A DNA stretch of 35,791 nucleotides from Myxococcales bacterium (GCA_030681895.1 JAUXRI010000201.1:1-35791); one strand, 5' to 3'. Shown: positions 24,085-32,050, counted from the stretch's first letter. The notes: generated by a model from the letters alone, not told the origin. A program made the numbers and translations.

Positions 24085-25356
24085 TCACTCTTCGGTGAAG
24101 GGATTGATCGCCTGGACCGCCGCGAGCTCCTGGCGGGCCTCGGACAGCTCGGAGTTCGTCTCGCGCAACCGGTCGGAGAGCACCTGCACGAAGCTCCACA
24201 GGAGCTTCACCGCGAGGATCGACTCCTTCTTCATCAGCGCCATGAGATCGGGCCGAGAGATGACCATCACGCGGGTTGGCTCGTGGGCTCGCACGGTCGC
24301 AGACCGCGGCGCGTTGTCGATGAGCCCCATCTCGCCGAAGTGACCGCCGGCGCGAAGCTCTGCGATCTCGACGCCACCCTTTTCGACCCCGACGCGACCA
24401 CGAATCACGACGAACAGCTCTTCACCCGGCTGGCCTTCGGTGACGATCTCGCGGCCTGCGGGGAAGGTGCGCGTGGTGGCGATCGACAGCACCGCCGTCT
24501 GCTCCTTGTAGGTGAGGTGCCTGAAGAGCGGGATCTTCTTCAGGGCCTCCATGCGCGACTGCGCTTCGACGACTTCTTCCTGAGCGCTCTCGGCGTCACC
24601 ACGCACGGACAGGACGACGGTGGTGATGTTGTCTTTGCCGCCGCGCTCGTTGGCCAGCGCGATGAACCGATCGGGCTGCTCCGTGATGGGCGTGGAGGTG
24701 ACGAGCGCGCCGACCTCTTCATCGCTCAGGTAGCCGTGCAGACCGTCGGAGCAGAGGACGAAGACGTCGCCCGGCACGAGATCGACGATCAGCGTGTCGA
24801 CCTGGACCGACTCCTGAATGCCGACCGCGCGGGTGATGACGTTGCGGTATTGGCTGGTGGCGGCCTGGTCCTTCGTGATCGTGCCGGCCTTCAGCTGCGC
24901 TGCGATCAACGTGTGATCTTCGGTGAGCCGGTGACACTGGCCGTTGCGCACCAGGTACACCCGGCTGTCGCCGACGTGGCCGATGACGCCCTTCGAGCCC
25001 GAGACGACGAGGCACACGAACGTCGTGCCCATGCCGCGCTTGGTCGAGTCGCTGGTGGCCGTCTTGTAGATGTCGGCGCAGGCGCGCTGCACCGAGACCT
25101 CGACCAATGACGACGCTGCCGCCCGGTTGCTCTGGGTGGGGTCCTTGGCCAGGTCCTTCAGGATGCTCTTGTTCGCGGCGAGGTGGGCTTTGACGACCTC
25201 GACAGAGCGCGCGCTCGCGACCTCACCGGCCGCGTGACCGCCCATGCCGTCGGCGACGATGTACAGACCCCCCGCGGGGTCCACGAGCATCGCGTCTTCG
25301 TTGTGCTGACGCTTGCGGCCGACGTCGGTCTTGCCGTGCGCTTCGGTGCTGATCAC
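24085..25356 (-). CDS. PP2C-type Ser/Thr phosphatase fused to a cyclic-nucleotide-binding domain
   Basis: Residues 1-245 form a complete PP2C phosphatase. Metal-ligand motifs are DVGRKRQHNEDA (D21) and VADGMGGHAAGE (D36), followed by GMGTTFVCLVV, GHVGDSRVYLV, LCSDGLHGYLSDEE and GGKDNITTVVL. Residues 275-390 form a cyclic-nucleotide-binding domain with GEELFVVIRGRVGV and the phosphate-binding cassette FGEMGLIDNAPRSATVRA (about 340-357). A coiled C-terminal helix (SDRLRETNSELSEARQELAAV) ends the protein. The simplest reading is a cytosolic phosphatase controlled by a cyclic nucleotide or by domain contacts, opposing Hanks-type kinases. GTG 25356 is preferred because GAGGGAAA lies just upstream; the frame is open to 25443. 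Confidence 0.9.
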   Translation of the reverse strand: MISTEAHGKTDVGRKRQHNEDAMLVDPAGGLYIVADGMGGHAAGEVASARSVEVVKAHLAANKSILKDLAKDPTQSNRAAASSLVEVSVQRACADIYKTATSDSTKRGMGTTFVCLVVSGSKGVIGHVGDSRVYLVRNGQCHRLTEDHTLIAAQLKAGTITKDQAATSQYRNVITRAVGIQESVQVDTLIVDLVPGDVFVLCSDGLHGYLSDEEVGALVTSTPITEQPDRFIALANERGGKDNITTVVLSVRGDAESAQEEVVEAQSRMEALKKIPLFRHLTYKEQTAVLSIATTRTFPAGREIVTEGQPGEELFVVIRGRVGVEKGGVEIAELRAGGHFGEMGLIDNAPRSATVRAHEPTRVMVISRPDLMALMKKESILAVKLLWSFVQVLSDRLRETNSELSEARQELAAVQAINPFTEE

Positions 25357-25471
25357 GAAGGGTTTCCCTCTGAAAGAAGAACGCGACTGTAGGAGCGCGG
25401 GTGGAGCCAGACAAGGCGAAAGGCTGCAACCTGCAGTGCACACCTGACGACCGACAACCGGTGCAGCGAGG

Positions 25472-26647
25472 TCACTTCACCTCTGACACGTCCCACGTGA
25501 GGGTGCTCATCAGCCCCTTCGCGCGCTTCTTCACGTCGGCGTCGAGGAAGGCGACCGCCTGGTCGAGCTTGTCCATCAGGCGGAAGTGCTTTCGCTTGCT
25601 GACCTTCAGCTGGAAGAGCGCGTGCGTCAGCCACGGGAAGACGGCGGTGACGTCGGTGTGGCAGTACATCGAGCCCGTCTCGACCGCCTCGACCGAGACC
25701 TTGCCCCACGTGTGGCCTTCGCCGGCCGGGCAGCTCGAGAGCGCGCCGTTGTCGACCGGGTCGACGCAGAACTGCACGTCGATGTCGAAGCCGTGCGTCG
25801 GCACGTTGAGGATCTGATCGAGCAGCGGCTCACCCTGGAGCGTGTAGTTCTTCGGCACGCCGCCACCCAGGATCCAGATCGCCAGCTTGCCGTCGAAGTT
25901 GTGACGGCAGAAGTGCTGCATCGCCGCCATCGAGTAGACGTCGTCGTTGATGTCGAGCTCGAACTTGAACGCGGGCCCGAGCAGCTTTCGCAGTTTCACG
26001 ACGTTGAGGAAGATCGAGCCGTCCTGCGGGGCGCCGGACCAGATGGGCACGCCGCGGCGGTAGCAGGTGGAGAGGAACGACGGCTGCTCCACGCCCAGCT
26101 CCTGCTCGATGGCGTTGATGTGTTTGCCGAGCAGGAAGTGGAACTCGGGCGTCGTCATCTTCTTTTGGAAGTCGGGGCCCGAGATGATCGCCGAGAAGAG
26201 CCGATCGGTGTCGAGCAGTGCCTCTTCCCAGAAGCCCAGGTCGTAGATGCGAATGACGCGCGCGAGGCGGTACTGCAGGTCGCCGGCGTTCGGGTTGATC
26301 TCGCGGATCTGGTGCCGAATGATGCGGTGCGCGTCGTGGTACAGGTTGGCGCCCGTGGTGGTGACGGCGCTGATGACGCCCGACTCGACCAGCGGAATCA
26401 GACAGCTCTGGTGCAGACCGGCTGGGGTCATGGCGCCCGAGAGCGTGAGGAAGATCGACGCGTTCTCTTCGAGGGAGCGCTTCATCAGCTCGAAGGCGAT
26501 GCGCTCCTGACGGCCGACGTAGGCGCCGAAGGCGTGCTCCAGCAGCTCGAGGGCCGACTCCTTGCCCGTGATGGGCCGGGGGTTCACGTTTCGCGCTCCG
26601 TCGTACGCCTTTCGGAGCTTCTGCTGCTGCTGGGTCTTGGTAGCCAT
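25472..26647 (-). CDS. Deoxyhypusine-synthase-like enzyme
   Basis: This 391-residue protein belongs to the deoxyhypusine synthase family, whose members transfer an aminobutyl group from spermidine through a lysine imine. The catalytic lysine position is kept (K316 in HTWGKVSVEAV), as are the NAD-site blocks LTLSGAMTPAGL, TTGANLYHDAHR and LGGGVPKNY. Bacteria lack eIF5A, so a bacterial member is more likely to make a polyamine such as homospermidine, or a related compound, than to modify a protein. The exact substrate cannot be read here. No Shine-Dalgarno precedes ATG 26647; GTATACC about ten bases upstream could be a -10 element of a near-leaderless transcript. It is divergent from the lipoprotein gene at 26699. 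Confidence 0.85.
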   Translation of the reverse strand: MATKTQQQQKLRKAYDGARNVNPRPITGKESALELLEHAFGAYVGRQERIAFELMKRSLEENASIFLTLSGAMTPAGLHQSCLIPLVESGVISAVTTTGANLYHDAHRIIRHQIREINPNAGDLQYRLARVIRIYDLGFWEEALLDTDRLFSAIISGPDFQKKMTTPEFHFLLGKHINAIEQELGVEQPSFLSTCYRRGVPIWSGAPQDGSIFLNVVKLRKLLGPAFKFELDINDDVYSMAAMQHFCRHNFDGKLAIWILGGGVPKNYTLQGEPLLDQILNVPTHGFDIDVQFCVDPVDNGALSSCPAGEGHTWGKVSVEAVETGSMYCHTDVTAVFPWLTHALFQLKVSKRKHFRLMDKLDQAVAFLDADVKKRAKGLMSTLTWDVSEVK

Positions 26648-26698
26648 GGGCGGCGCGGGTATACACGCAACCCTCTGGCCGATTCATTGGAGTTTTTC

Positions 26699-28753
26699 GT
26701 GCGAATGACCCGACTCTCATCTCTCGTTGTGACCGTCATCATCAGCGCGGCGGGCTGTAAGTGCCCTGGGCAGAACGTCGTGATCCCTCGGGCCGACCTG
26801 CGCACGAACGATTCGAACGGCGCCACGCTCGCCGCGATCGACTTCACCGCCTGCCCGAACCGCGACGAGAACAACCAGCCCGTGCGTGACGTCTTCCCCG
26901 ACGCCGAGCCCGTCGTCCTGAGCAACGCCACCGGTAAAGCGCCTGCGAAGGCGAAGTTCACGTTCTCCGGTGCTGATGCCGACGCGTTTCAGCTGCGCAT
27001 CTCTGGCGGCGACGCTGGAGCCTTTACCGTCGTGACAGTGCCGTACGAGCTCGACATCGGGACCGGCCTGGAGGCGACCTTCGAAGTGGCGTTCGCTCCG
27101 AAGAAGAAGGGCGCGCACTCGGCGACCCTGACCATCGACGACCAGGACGCCGAGACGAAGACCGACCCGGTGATCACGCTCATCGGCACCGGCCTCGACC
27201 TGCCCTCGCAGCCCACGCTCGAGACCGGCGTGCAGATGGAAGACGGCGGCTTCACGGTGTGCGAGCAGGGCTCGATCTTCACCGACTGCGAGCTCGGCTT
27301 CCCGCTCATTCAGTTCGAGACGATCGTCACCAAGAAGATCCGCATCAAGAACAAGGGCTGCCCTGCCCTCAAGATCAGCGCCATCAAGGTCGGCATCGAC
27401 ACGCTCGGCACCGAGTCGCCTGACTTCAAGCTCATCAGCCCCGCGTCGCCGTCGACCGCCGCGCCGATCTCGCTCAACAAGGCCGACGGCACCGACACCA
27501 TCGAGGCCACCATCGAGTTCAAGCCGACCGACACCGGCCCGGGGAACGAGACGAAGAGCGGTTTCATCATCGTCGACTCGAACGACCCGGTGAACATGGC
27601 CCCCATCTCGGCGCCCGGCGTGCTCAGCCTGCGCGGTGAAGGCCTTCGCCCTGCCCTCTCGGCGACGCCGACCTCGTGCGACTACTCGCGCCTGTCCGAC
27701 AACTGCGGCAACTCTCCGAAGATCGCCGACCGCGCACGCTTCATCGTCCGCAACGACGGCAACGCACGCGTGAAGATCACCGAGGCGAAGTTCAAGTCGG
27801 GGAACGGCCAGGGCGGACGGTTCGCCATGGTGATGGACCCGACCAACCAGGAGATCGCTCCGGGCATGTCGATCACGCTCGAGGTCAGGCACACCGACAT
27901 GCCGCTCTACGTCATCGACGAGCTGCAGCTGAAGTCGGTCTTCGTGGCGGGCGACATCCCCTCCGGCGACGTGTCGTTCGCCCTCTTCGGCGGCCGTCAG
28001 CCGTGCCTCGACACCCTCGATGAGGTGAACTTCAACAACCCGCAGACGCCGATGTCGGCGCAGTCGTTCTTCATCGGGAACACGCGGCGCTTGTCCGATG
28101 GCGGCACCGACTCGTCGCAGTGCGGGACGCTCGTCCTCAACCAGGTCGGCATCGAGCCGAGCATGTTCTTCTCGATCATCGACCCGAAGATCGCGCCGGG
28201 CACGAGCGTGGCCGCGGGCATGCGGGTCGAGACGGCGATTCAGTACAACCGGCCGCCGTCGGGCGGCATGCAGGTCGGCAAGCTGAAGATCCTCTCGAAC
28301 GACCCGTTCTTCGGACCGCCTGCCGGCACGAAGGAGATCAACATCATCTCTGCCTCGCCGTTCGACCCGCCGCCGATCGCCGTCCTCAAGGGCTGTGTCC
28401 CCGCCATGCTGATCAACGACCCGAACTGCAGCGTCTCGGGTACCGAGTCGCAGATGACGGTGCAGCTCTCGATGATCACCCAGATGCCGAAGACGATCAC
28501 CGTGTCGGGCTTCGACAGCACCGACTCTGACGGCTCGATGATGGGCAAGCCGCGCGAGTACCGCTTCCAACTGCTCGCGCCGTTCCCGCAGGGCTCCAGC
28601 GCGATGTCGGTCGCTCCGAACACGCGCGGCCTGCCTGACAAGGCCGTGCTGTCGCTGCCGGGCACCGGCCTGTACCGCGTCAACCTCACCGTGTGGGACA
28701 GCCGTGGCCAGCAGGGCCAGCCGGTGTCGCTCAACGTGAACGTCATCCCGTAG
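26699..28753 (+). CDS. Choice-of-anchor-D lipoprotein with C-terminal PKD-like domain
   Basis: This 684-residue predicted lipoprotein has a short leader and a lipobox-like SAAGC at C20, though without Leu at -3. It contains several beta-sandwich modules of the choice-of-anchor-D/ASPM-SPD2-hydin kind. Examples are LEATFEVAFAPKKKGAHSATL with TIDDQDAE, then TIEATIEFKPTDTGPGNETK with IIVDSNDP. A last module (SGFDSTDSDGSMMGKPREYR to LYRVNLTVWDSRGQQGQPV) looks PKD-like. GTG 26699 has TTGGAG six bases away; ATG 26705 is the alternative. The frame stays open far upstream, but only as antisense of the neighbouring enzyme gene. No catalytic motif is seen; it is likely a surface binding or structural protein. 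Confidence 0.82.
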   Translation: MRMTRLSSLVVTVIISAAGCKCPGQNVVIPRADLRTNDSNGATLAAIDFTACPNRDENNQPVRDVFPDAEPVVLSNATGKAPAKAKFTFSGADADAFQLRISGGDAGAFTVVTVPYELDIGTGLEATFEVAFAPKKKGAHSATLTIDDQDAETKTDPVITLIGTGLDLPSQPTLETGVQMEDGGFTVCEQGSIFTDCELGFPLIQFETIVTKKIRIKNKGCPALKISAIKVGIDTLGTESPDFKLISPASPSTAAPISLNKADGTDTIEATIEFKPTDTGPGNETKSGFIIVDSNDPVNMAPISAPGVLSLRGEGLRPALSATPTSCDYSRLSDNCGNSPKIADRARFIVRNDGNARVKITEAKFKSGNGQGGRFAMVMDPTNQEIAPGMSITLEVRHTDMPLYVIDELQLKSVFVAGDIPSGDVSFALFGGRQPCLDTLDEVNFNNPQTPMSAQSFFIGNTRRLSDGGTDSSQCGTLVLNQVGIEPSMFFSIIDPKIAPGTSVAAGMRVETAIQYNRPPSGGMQVGKLKILSNDPFFGPPAGTKEINIISASPFDPPPIAVLKGCVPAMLINDPNCSVSGTESQMTVQLSMITQMPKTITVSGFDSTDSDGSMMGKPREYRFQLLAPFPQGSSAMSVAPNTRGLPDKAVLSLPGTGLYRVNLTVWDSRGQQGQPVSLNVNVIP

Positions 28754-28773
28754 TCGGGCGTCGGCGCGGAGTC

Positions 28774-28810
28774 CTTCGGCACGTTCACCCGCGTGGTGGT
28801 CGTGCCGAAG
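28774..28810. terminator. Shared hairpin between converging genes
   Basis: CTTCGGCACG (28774-28783) and CGTGCCGAAG (28801-28810) form a perfect ten-pair stem. CACC and GGTG (28786-28789, 28795-28798) add an inner stem inside the 17-base loop. The hairpin fills the 62-base gap between the lipoprotein stop (28753) and the Rrf2 stop (28816), so it probably serves both strands. On the plus strand it is followed by TCGTTT, a short U-rich stretch. The minus side has no U-tract. Confidence 0.65.
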
Positions 28811-28815
28811 TCGTT

Positions 28816-29301
28816 TCAGCGGGCCGTCAGCCGTGCAGACGCGGCCTTCTGCTGCGCCTTCAGCACCGGCGATTCGTGGCGAAGGCTGCGCATCGCGAGC
28901 TTGTCGAGCTTCGTGGCCCGGTAGACCTCGAGCATTCGCTCCTGGCCCGAGCGCCACACGCCGTACATCGTGCACGCCCCGGTGAAGGCGCAGCCGTCGT
29001 GATCGCTCGCGGTGCAGACGTTGACGTTCACAGGCCCCTCGAGCGCCTCGATCACGTCGAGGAAGCTGATGCTCGAGGCCGGCTGGGCCAGCGCATAGCC
29101 ACCGTGCGAGCCGCGCGTCGAGCGCACCAGCTTCGACTTCGCCAGCGTCTTGAGGATCTTCGCGAGGAAGTCGCCGGGGATGTCCATCTTCCGGCCGATC
29201 TCGCGGAACGAGGTCGTCATGCCGTCGGGCAACGAAGCCAGGAACACCATCGCGCGGGTGCCGTATTCCATCTTGCGTGAGATCTGGAACGCGTGGGCCA
29301 T
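28816..29301 (-). CDS. Rrf2-family transcription regulator
   Basis: This 161-residue protein is an Rrf2-type DNA-binding regulator. The N-terminal winged helix shows ISRKMEYGTRAMVFLA, SFREIGRKMDIPGDFLAKIL and the wing RSTRGSHGGYALA. The sensor region holds three cysteines, C96, C104 and C110 (C-x7-C-x5-C), which in family members such as IscR, NsrR and RirA bind an iron-sulfur cluster. A redox, NO or iron signal is therefore likely but not specific. TGGAG four bases before ATG 29301 supports the start. It is divergent from the PHP gene, and the 61-base spacer contains a ten-base palindrome. No iron-sulfur assembly genes are nearby. Confidence 0.9.
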   Translation of the reverse strand: MAHAFQISRKMEYGTRAMVFLASLPDGMTTSFREIGRKMDIPGDFLAKILKTLAKSKLVRSTRGSHGGYALAQPASSISFLDVIEALEGPVNVNVCTASDHDGCAFTGACTMYGVWRSGQERMLEVYRATKLDKLAMRSLRHESPVLKAQQKAASARLTAR

Positions 29302-29319
29302 ACGGCTCCACCCCTAGCA

Positions 29320-29329
29320 CACCCGGGTG
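29320..29329. promoter_or_regulatory. Palindrome in the Rrf2/PHP divergent spacer
   Basis: CACCCGGGTG is a perfect ten-base palindrome centred 24 bases from the Rrf2 start and 38 from the PHP start. Rrf2 proteins commonly repress their own genes from palindromic sites, so this is a candidate operator. It is short and GC-rich, so chance is possible. On the minus strand CCACCC here could also pair with GGGTGG at the Rrf2 ribosome-binding site. Confidence 0.3.
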
Positions 29330-29362
29330 GTGTCGACCGCGCGACGCCGTTAGAAGGACGGC

Positions 29363-30178
29363 ATGATCGATCTCCACTCGCACACCACGGCGAGCGACGG
29401 ACAGCACCCGCCGGCTGAGCAGATCGCCATGGCGGCGAAGGCGAAGATCACGACCCTCGCGGTCACCGATCACGACACCGTCTCAGGGCTCGACGCGTGC
29501 GAGGCCGCCGCGAAGGAGCACGGGATGCGGCTCGTCCCCGGTATCGAGATCTCGGCGCACCTCAACAACCGAGAGGTCCACATCCTCGGGCACTTCGTCG
29601 ATCGCACCTTCGCCCGCCTCGCCTCGTTCGACGTCGAGCTGAAGTCGTTTCGCGAGAAGCGCATGGGGTTGATGGTCGACAAGCTCAAGGCGCTGGGTTT
29701 CCCGGTGACGTTCGAAGCGGTGAAGGCGATCGCCGGAGACGGCCACCTCGCGCGGCCACACCTCGCGCGCTGGCTGGTGAACAACAACTACTGCACCTCG
29801 ACGCAAGAGGCGTTCAGCCGCTTCCTCGGAGATGGCAAGCCCGCCGCCGTGGCCCGCTTCGACGTGACGCCGGAGCAGGCGATCGAGCTCATTCACGCCT
29901 CACACGGCACGGCCACCGTCGCGCACCCCGGCTCGTCGCGCGTGAATCGCTACGAGCTCGAGCACCTCAAGAGCCTCGGCCTCGACGGCATCGAAGTGCA
30001 CCACTCCGATCATCCGCCGTCGCAGCGCGAGCAGCTGCTGGGCTGGGCGAAGGAGCTCGACCTCGTGCCGACGGCCGGGAGCGATTTTCACGGGGTGAAA
30101 GTGGCTCCCGACCGGCACTTCGGCGCCGTCGGTATGGACCCCGCCGAGTTCGCGAGGCTCGAGGCCCGCTGTCGTTAG
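29363..30178 (+). CDS. PHP-domain phosphoesterase (TrpH/RNase AM-like)
   Basis: This 271-residue metal-dependent phosphoesterase has a PHP fold. Metal-site motifs are MIDLHSHTTASDG (H5, H7, D12), VTDHDTVSG, GIEISAHLNNREVHILGHF, VAHPGSSRVN and GSDFHG. The family includes E. coli TrpH/RNase AM (5'-3' RNA trimming and 3',5'-bisphosphate cleavage) and related nucleotide phosphatases. The length fits stand-alone members and not the PHP domains of DNA polymerases. GAAGGA precedes ATG 29363 closely. The stop TAG overlaps the convergent protease stop by four bases (TTAG). Confidence 0.9.
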   Translation: MIDLHSHTTASDGQHPPAEQIAMAAKAKITTLAVTDHDTVSGLDACEAAAKEHGMRLVPGIEISAHLNNREVHILGHFVDRTFARLASFDVELKSFREKRMGLMVDKLKALGFPVTFEAVKAIAGDGHLARPHLARWLVNNNYCTSTQEAFSRFLGDGKPAAVARFDVTPEQAIELIHASHGTATVAHPGSSRVNRYELEHLKSLGLDGIEVHHSDHPPSQREQLLGWAKELDLVPTAGSDFHGVKVAPDRHFGAVGMDPAEFARLEARCR

Positions 30179-31080
30179 GCGGCAGCGCGCTGGTTCGGGC
30201 GCACCTGACGGACGACCTTCGTGCCCTTTCGCCAGACGGTGATGTCGATCACCCACGACGAGTCGATCGCCATCAGCCGCTGCAGATCGTCCACCGTGCT
30301 GACGGGCGATCCACCCAGCCCCACGACGAGATCATCAGCCTCGACGCCGCCGACTGCCGCGGGTGAGCCCCGGCCCGTCTCGACGACTCGAACGCCGCGC
30401 GGTTGACCGACCTGCGACGCGAGCTCGGGCTTGAACGTCTCGTTGCGCGCCGAGATGCCGAGCAGCCGCCGCTTCACCTCGCCGTGACGCAGCAACAAGG
30501 CCGCGACCCACGACGCCGTGGAGGAAGGCACCGCGAACCCGATGCCCTGCGCAAACGGCAACATCGCGGTGTTCACGCCGACGACCTGGCCCTTCACCGA
30601 GAGCAACGGGCCGCCCGAGTTGCCCGGGTTGATCGCTGCGTCGGTCTGGATGAGTCCGTCCAGTGAGGCGCCGTCACGGCCGGGGAGCCGACGCTCCAGC
30701 GCGCTCACCACGCCGAACGTGACGCTGCGCTCGAACCCGAATGGATGACCGAGCGCGATCACCACCTGCCCCACCTTCACCGACGAGCCATCGGCCAGTG
30801 GCAGCACGTCGAGCGATCGACGCGAGGTCTTCACCACTGCGAGATCCGTCGCGGCGTCTTTGCCGACGACCTCGCCTTCGCTCCACTCTCCGTCCGAGAA
30901 CCGGACGCGCACTCGGCCGGGCGACTGCCGCACCACGTGTTCGTTGGTGAGCACGAAGCCATCGGGCGTCAACCCGAGGCCGGTACCGTTGCCGCGCCGG
31001 TGCTCGAGCGCGACGACTCCAGGTGCCGCGCGCGTGACCAGCGACTCCAGTTCATTCGAGAAGAGCTCGAGCGGGTTCAT
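30175..31080 (-). CDS. HtrA-type serine protease with PDZ domain, no signal peptide
   Basis: Residues 20-185 form a trypsin-fold (S1C) protease with an intact triad: H48 (LTNEHVV), D79 (ATDLAVV) and S155 (NPGNSGGPL). Residues about 205-290 form one PDZ domain (GVRVVETGRGSPAAVGGVEADDLVVGL), which in DegP/DegQ-like enzymes binds exposed C-termini. HtrA proteases are usually periplasmic, but this N-terminus (MNPLELFSNELESLVTRAAP) has neither a signal peptide nor a membrane helix, so a cytosolic location is inferred. It starts nine bases after a related gene whose product lacks the catalytic histidine. The two probably form an operon and may act together. Confidence 0.9.
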   Translation of the reverse strand: MNPLELFSNELESLVTRAAPGVVALEHRRGNGTGLGLTPDGFVLTNEHVVRQSPGRVRVRFSDGEWSEGEVVGKDAATDLAVVKTSRRSLDVLPLADGSSVKVGQVVIALGHPFGFERSVTFGVVSALERRLPGRDGASLDGLIQTDAAINPGNSGGPLLSVKGQVVGVNTAMLPFAQGIGFAVPSSTASWVAALLLRHGEVKRRLLGISARNETFKPELASQVGQPRGVRVVETGRGSPAAVGGVEADDLVVGLGGSPVSTVDDLQRLMAIDSSWVIDITVWRKGTKVVRQVRPNQRAAA

Positions 31081-31089
31081 GGAGCGCTT

Positions 31090-31977
31090 TCAGGGCCTGA
31101 CGGAGAGCGTCACCTGCACCGTCTCGACCTTGCCCTGGCGCCAGAGCTTCGCGGGCACCTGCTGGCCGACGTGATCGGAGCGCAGGTACGCCGTGAGATC
31201 CTCCAGCGTCTTCACCGAGTCGTCGCCGATGTGGAGCAGCGTGTCGCCGTAGCGGATGCCCGCGGTGTCGGCCGGCCCGTCCTTCTCGACCTTCATGATG
31301 ATGAGCCCAACCTCTTCGCCCGTCGTCTGCTGCACGTCGTCGGGCAGCTTCACCGGCTGCATCTCGACGCCAAGGTAGCTGCGGCGCACCTGGCCATACG
31401 CTTCGAGCTGCGCGACCACGCGCTTCAGGGTGCTGCCCGGCACCGTCAAGCTGGCGCCGCGGAGCAGGCCCGTGCTGGTCAACCCGAACACCGTGCCGTC
31501 GACGCCGACGAGGGGACCGCCCGAGAAGCCCGGGTGGTGCGGCGCGTCGCTCTCGAGGTACCGATCGACCGTTCCACCGCTCATCGTCTTCCACGGCGTC
31601 TTGCCGGCAGTGCTGATGATGCCGCTCGTCGCCCGAACCGTCTGGCCCGGCCGCGCGAGCTTCAACACGAGCTGGCCGACCTTCACCTTCAAGCCGTCAT
31701 CGAGCGCAGCGACAGGCAACGTCCCATCGAACTCGAGCAGCGCGAGATCGGTCGACAGATCCCGGCCCTTCACCTTCGCCTTCAGCTCGCTTCCCTCGAC
31801 CCCGATCGTCACTTCGTCGCGAAACAGCCCGCGCGCGACGGTGACGACCCGGTTGGGAGAAATGACGAGACCGCTGGTCGACTGGCGGCGTCCACCTTCG
31901 ACGCGCACCACGCTCGAGCCAACGGTCTCCACGACTGACGCCAACGCTTCGGACAATTCGATACCAGAGACGGGCAT
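31090..31977 (-). CDS. Trypsin-fold/PDZ pseudo-protease (catalytic His lost)
   Basis: This 295-residue protein has the same S1C-plus-PDZ layout as the next gene. The position that normally reads LTNxHVV is VVTVARGL, so the catalytic histidine is R49. D77 (STDLALLEF) and S152 (HPGFSGGPLV) remain, although GNSGG has become GFSGG. It is therefore probably inactive as a serine protease but may still bind peptides through its PDZ domain (about 205-290: GLIIMKVEKDGPADTAGIRYGDTLLHIG). There is no signal peptide. GAGGAAG (31983-31989) is the ribosome-binding site for ATG 31977, and it lies inside a long stem. It is the first gene of the pair. Confidence 0.87.
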   Translation of the reverse strand: MPVSGIELSEALASVVETVGSSVVRVEGGRRQSTSGLVISPNRVVTVARGLFRDEVTIGVEGSELKAKVKGRDLSTDLALLEFDGTLPVAALDDGLKVKVGQLVLKLARPGQTVRATSGIISTAGKTPWKTMSGGTVDRYLESDAPHHPGFSGGPLVGVDGTVFGLTSTGLLRGASLTVPGSTLKRVVAQLEAYGQVRRSYLGVEMQPVKLPDDVQQTTGEEVGLIIMKVEKDGPADTAGIRYGDTLLHIGDDSVKTLEDLTAYLRSDHVGQQVPAKLWRQGKVETVQVTLSVRP

Positions 31978-31981
31978 GCGT

Positions 31982-32026
31982 GCTTCCTCGGGAGCTTCGG
32001 GGGAATGACTGCGACTCCCGAGAAGC
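31982..32026 (-). promoter_or_regulatory. Leader stem-loop enclosing the Shine-Dalgarno of the protease pair
   Basis: On the minus strand GCTTCTCGGGAG (32026-32015) pairs with CTCCCGAGGAAGC (31994-31982) in twelve pairs with one bulged G, closing a 20-base loop. The GAGGAAG ribosome-binding site is entirely in the 3' arm and the ATG begins five bases after the stem. As RNA this should block initiation until opened by temperature, a ligand, a protein or an upstream event. As DNA it could be an operator with 12-bp half-sites. The pairing is read directly; the role is inferred. Confidence 0.6.
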
Positions 32027-32050
32027 TACGCATGCGTCCGACTCTGCAAA

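Noticed and set aside
25586..26698. Plus-strand extension of the choice-of-anchor-D gene
   Set aside because: The stretch is antisense to the deoxyhypusine-synthase-like gene and reads as Arg/Asp/Val-rich filler. A leader and lipobox begin at 26699.
29320..29329. Attachment site or mobile-element end
   Set aside because: A single ten-base palindrome without integrase, flanking direct repeats or a composition change is better read as a possible operator.
26717..29473. 918-residue minus-strand open frame
   Set aside because: It lies antisense to the lipoprotein gene and out of frame with Rrf2. Its composition (Arg, Ala, His, Asp) is that of a high-GC shadow frame without domain motifs.
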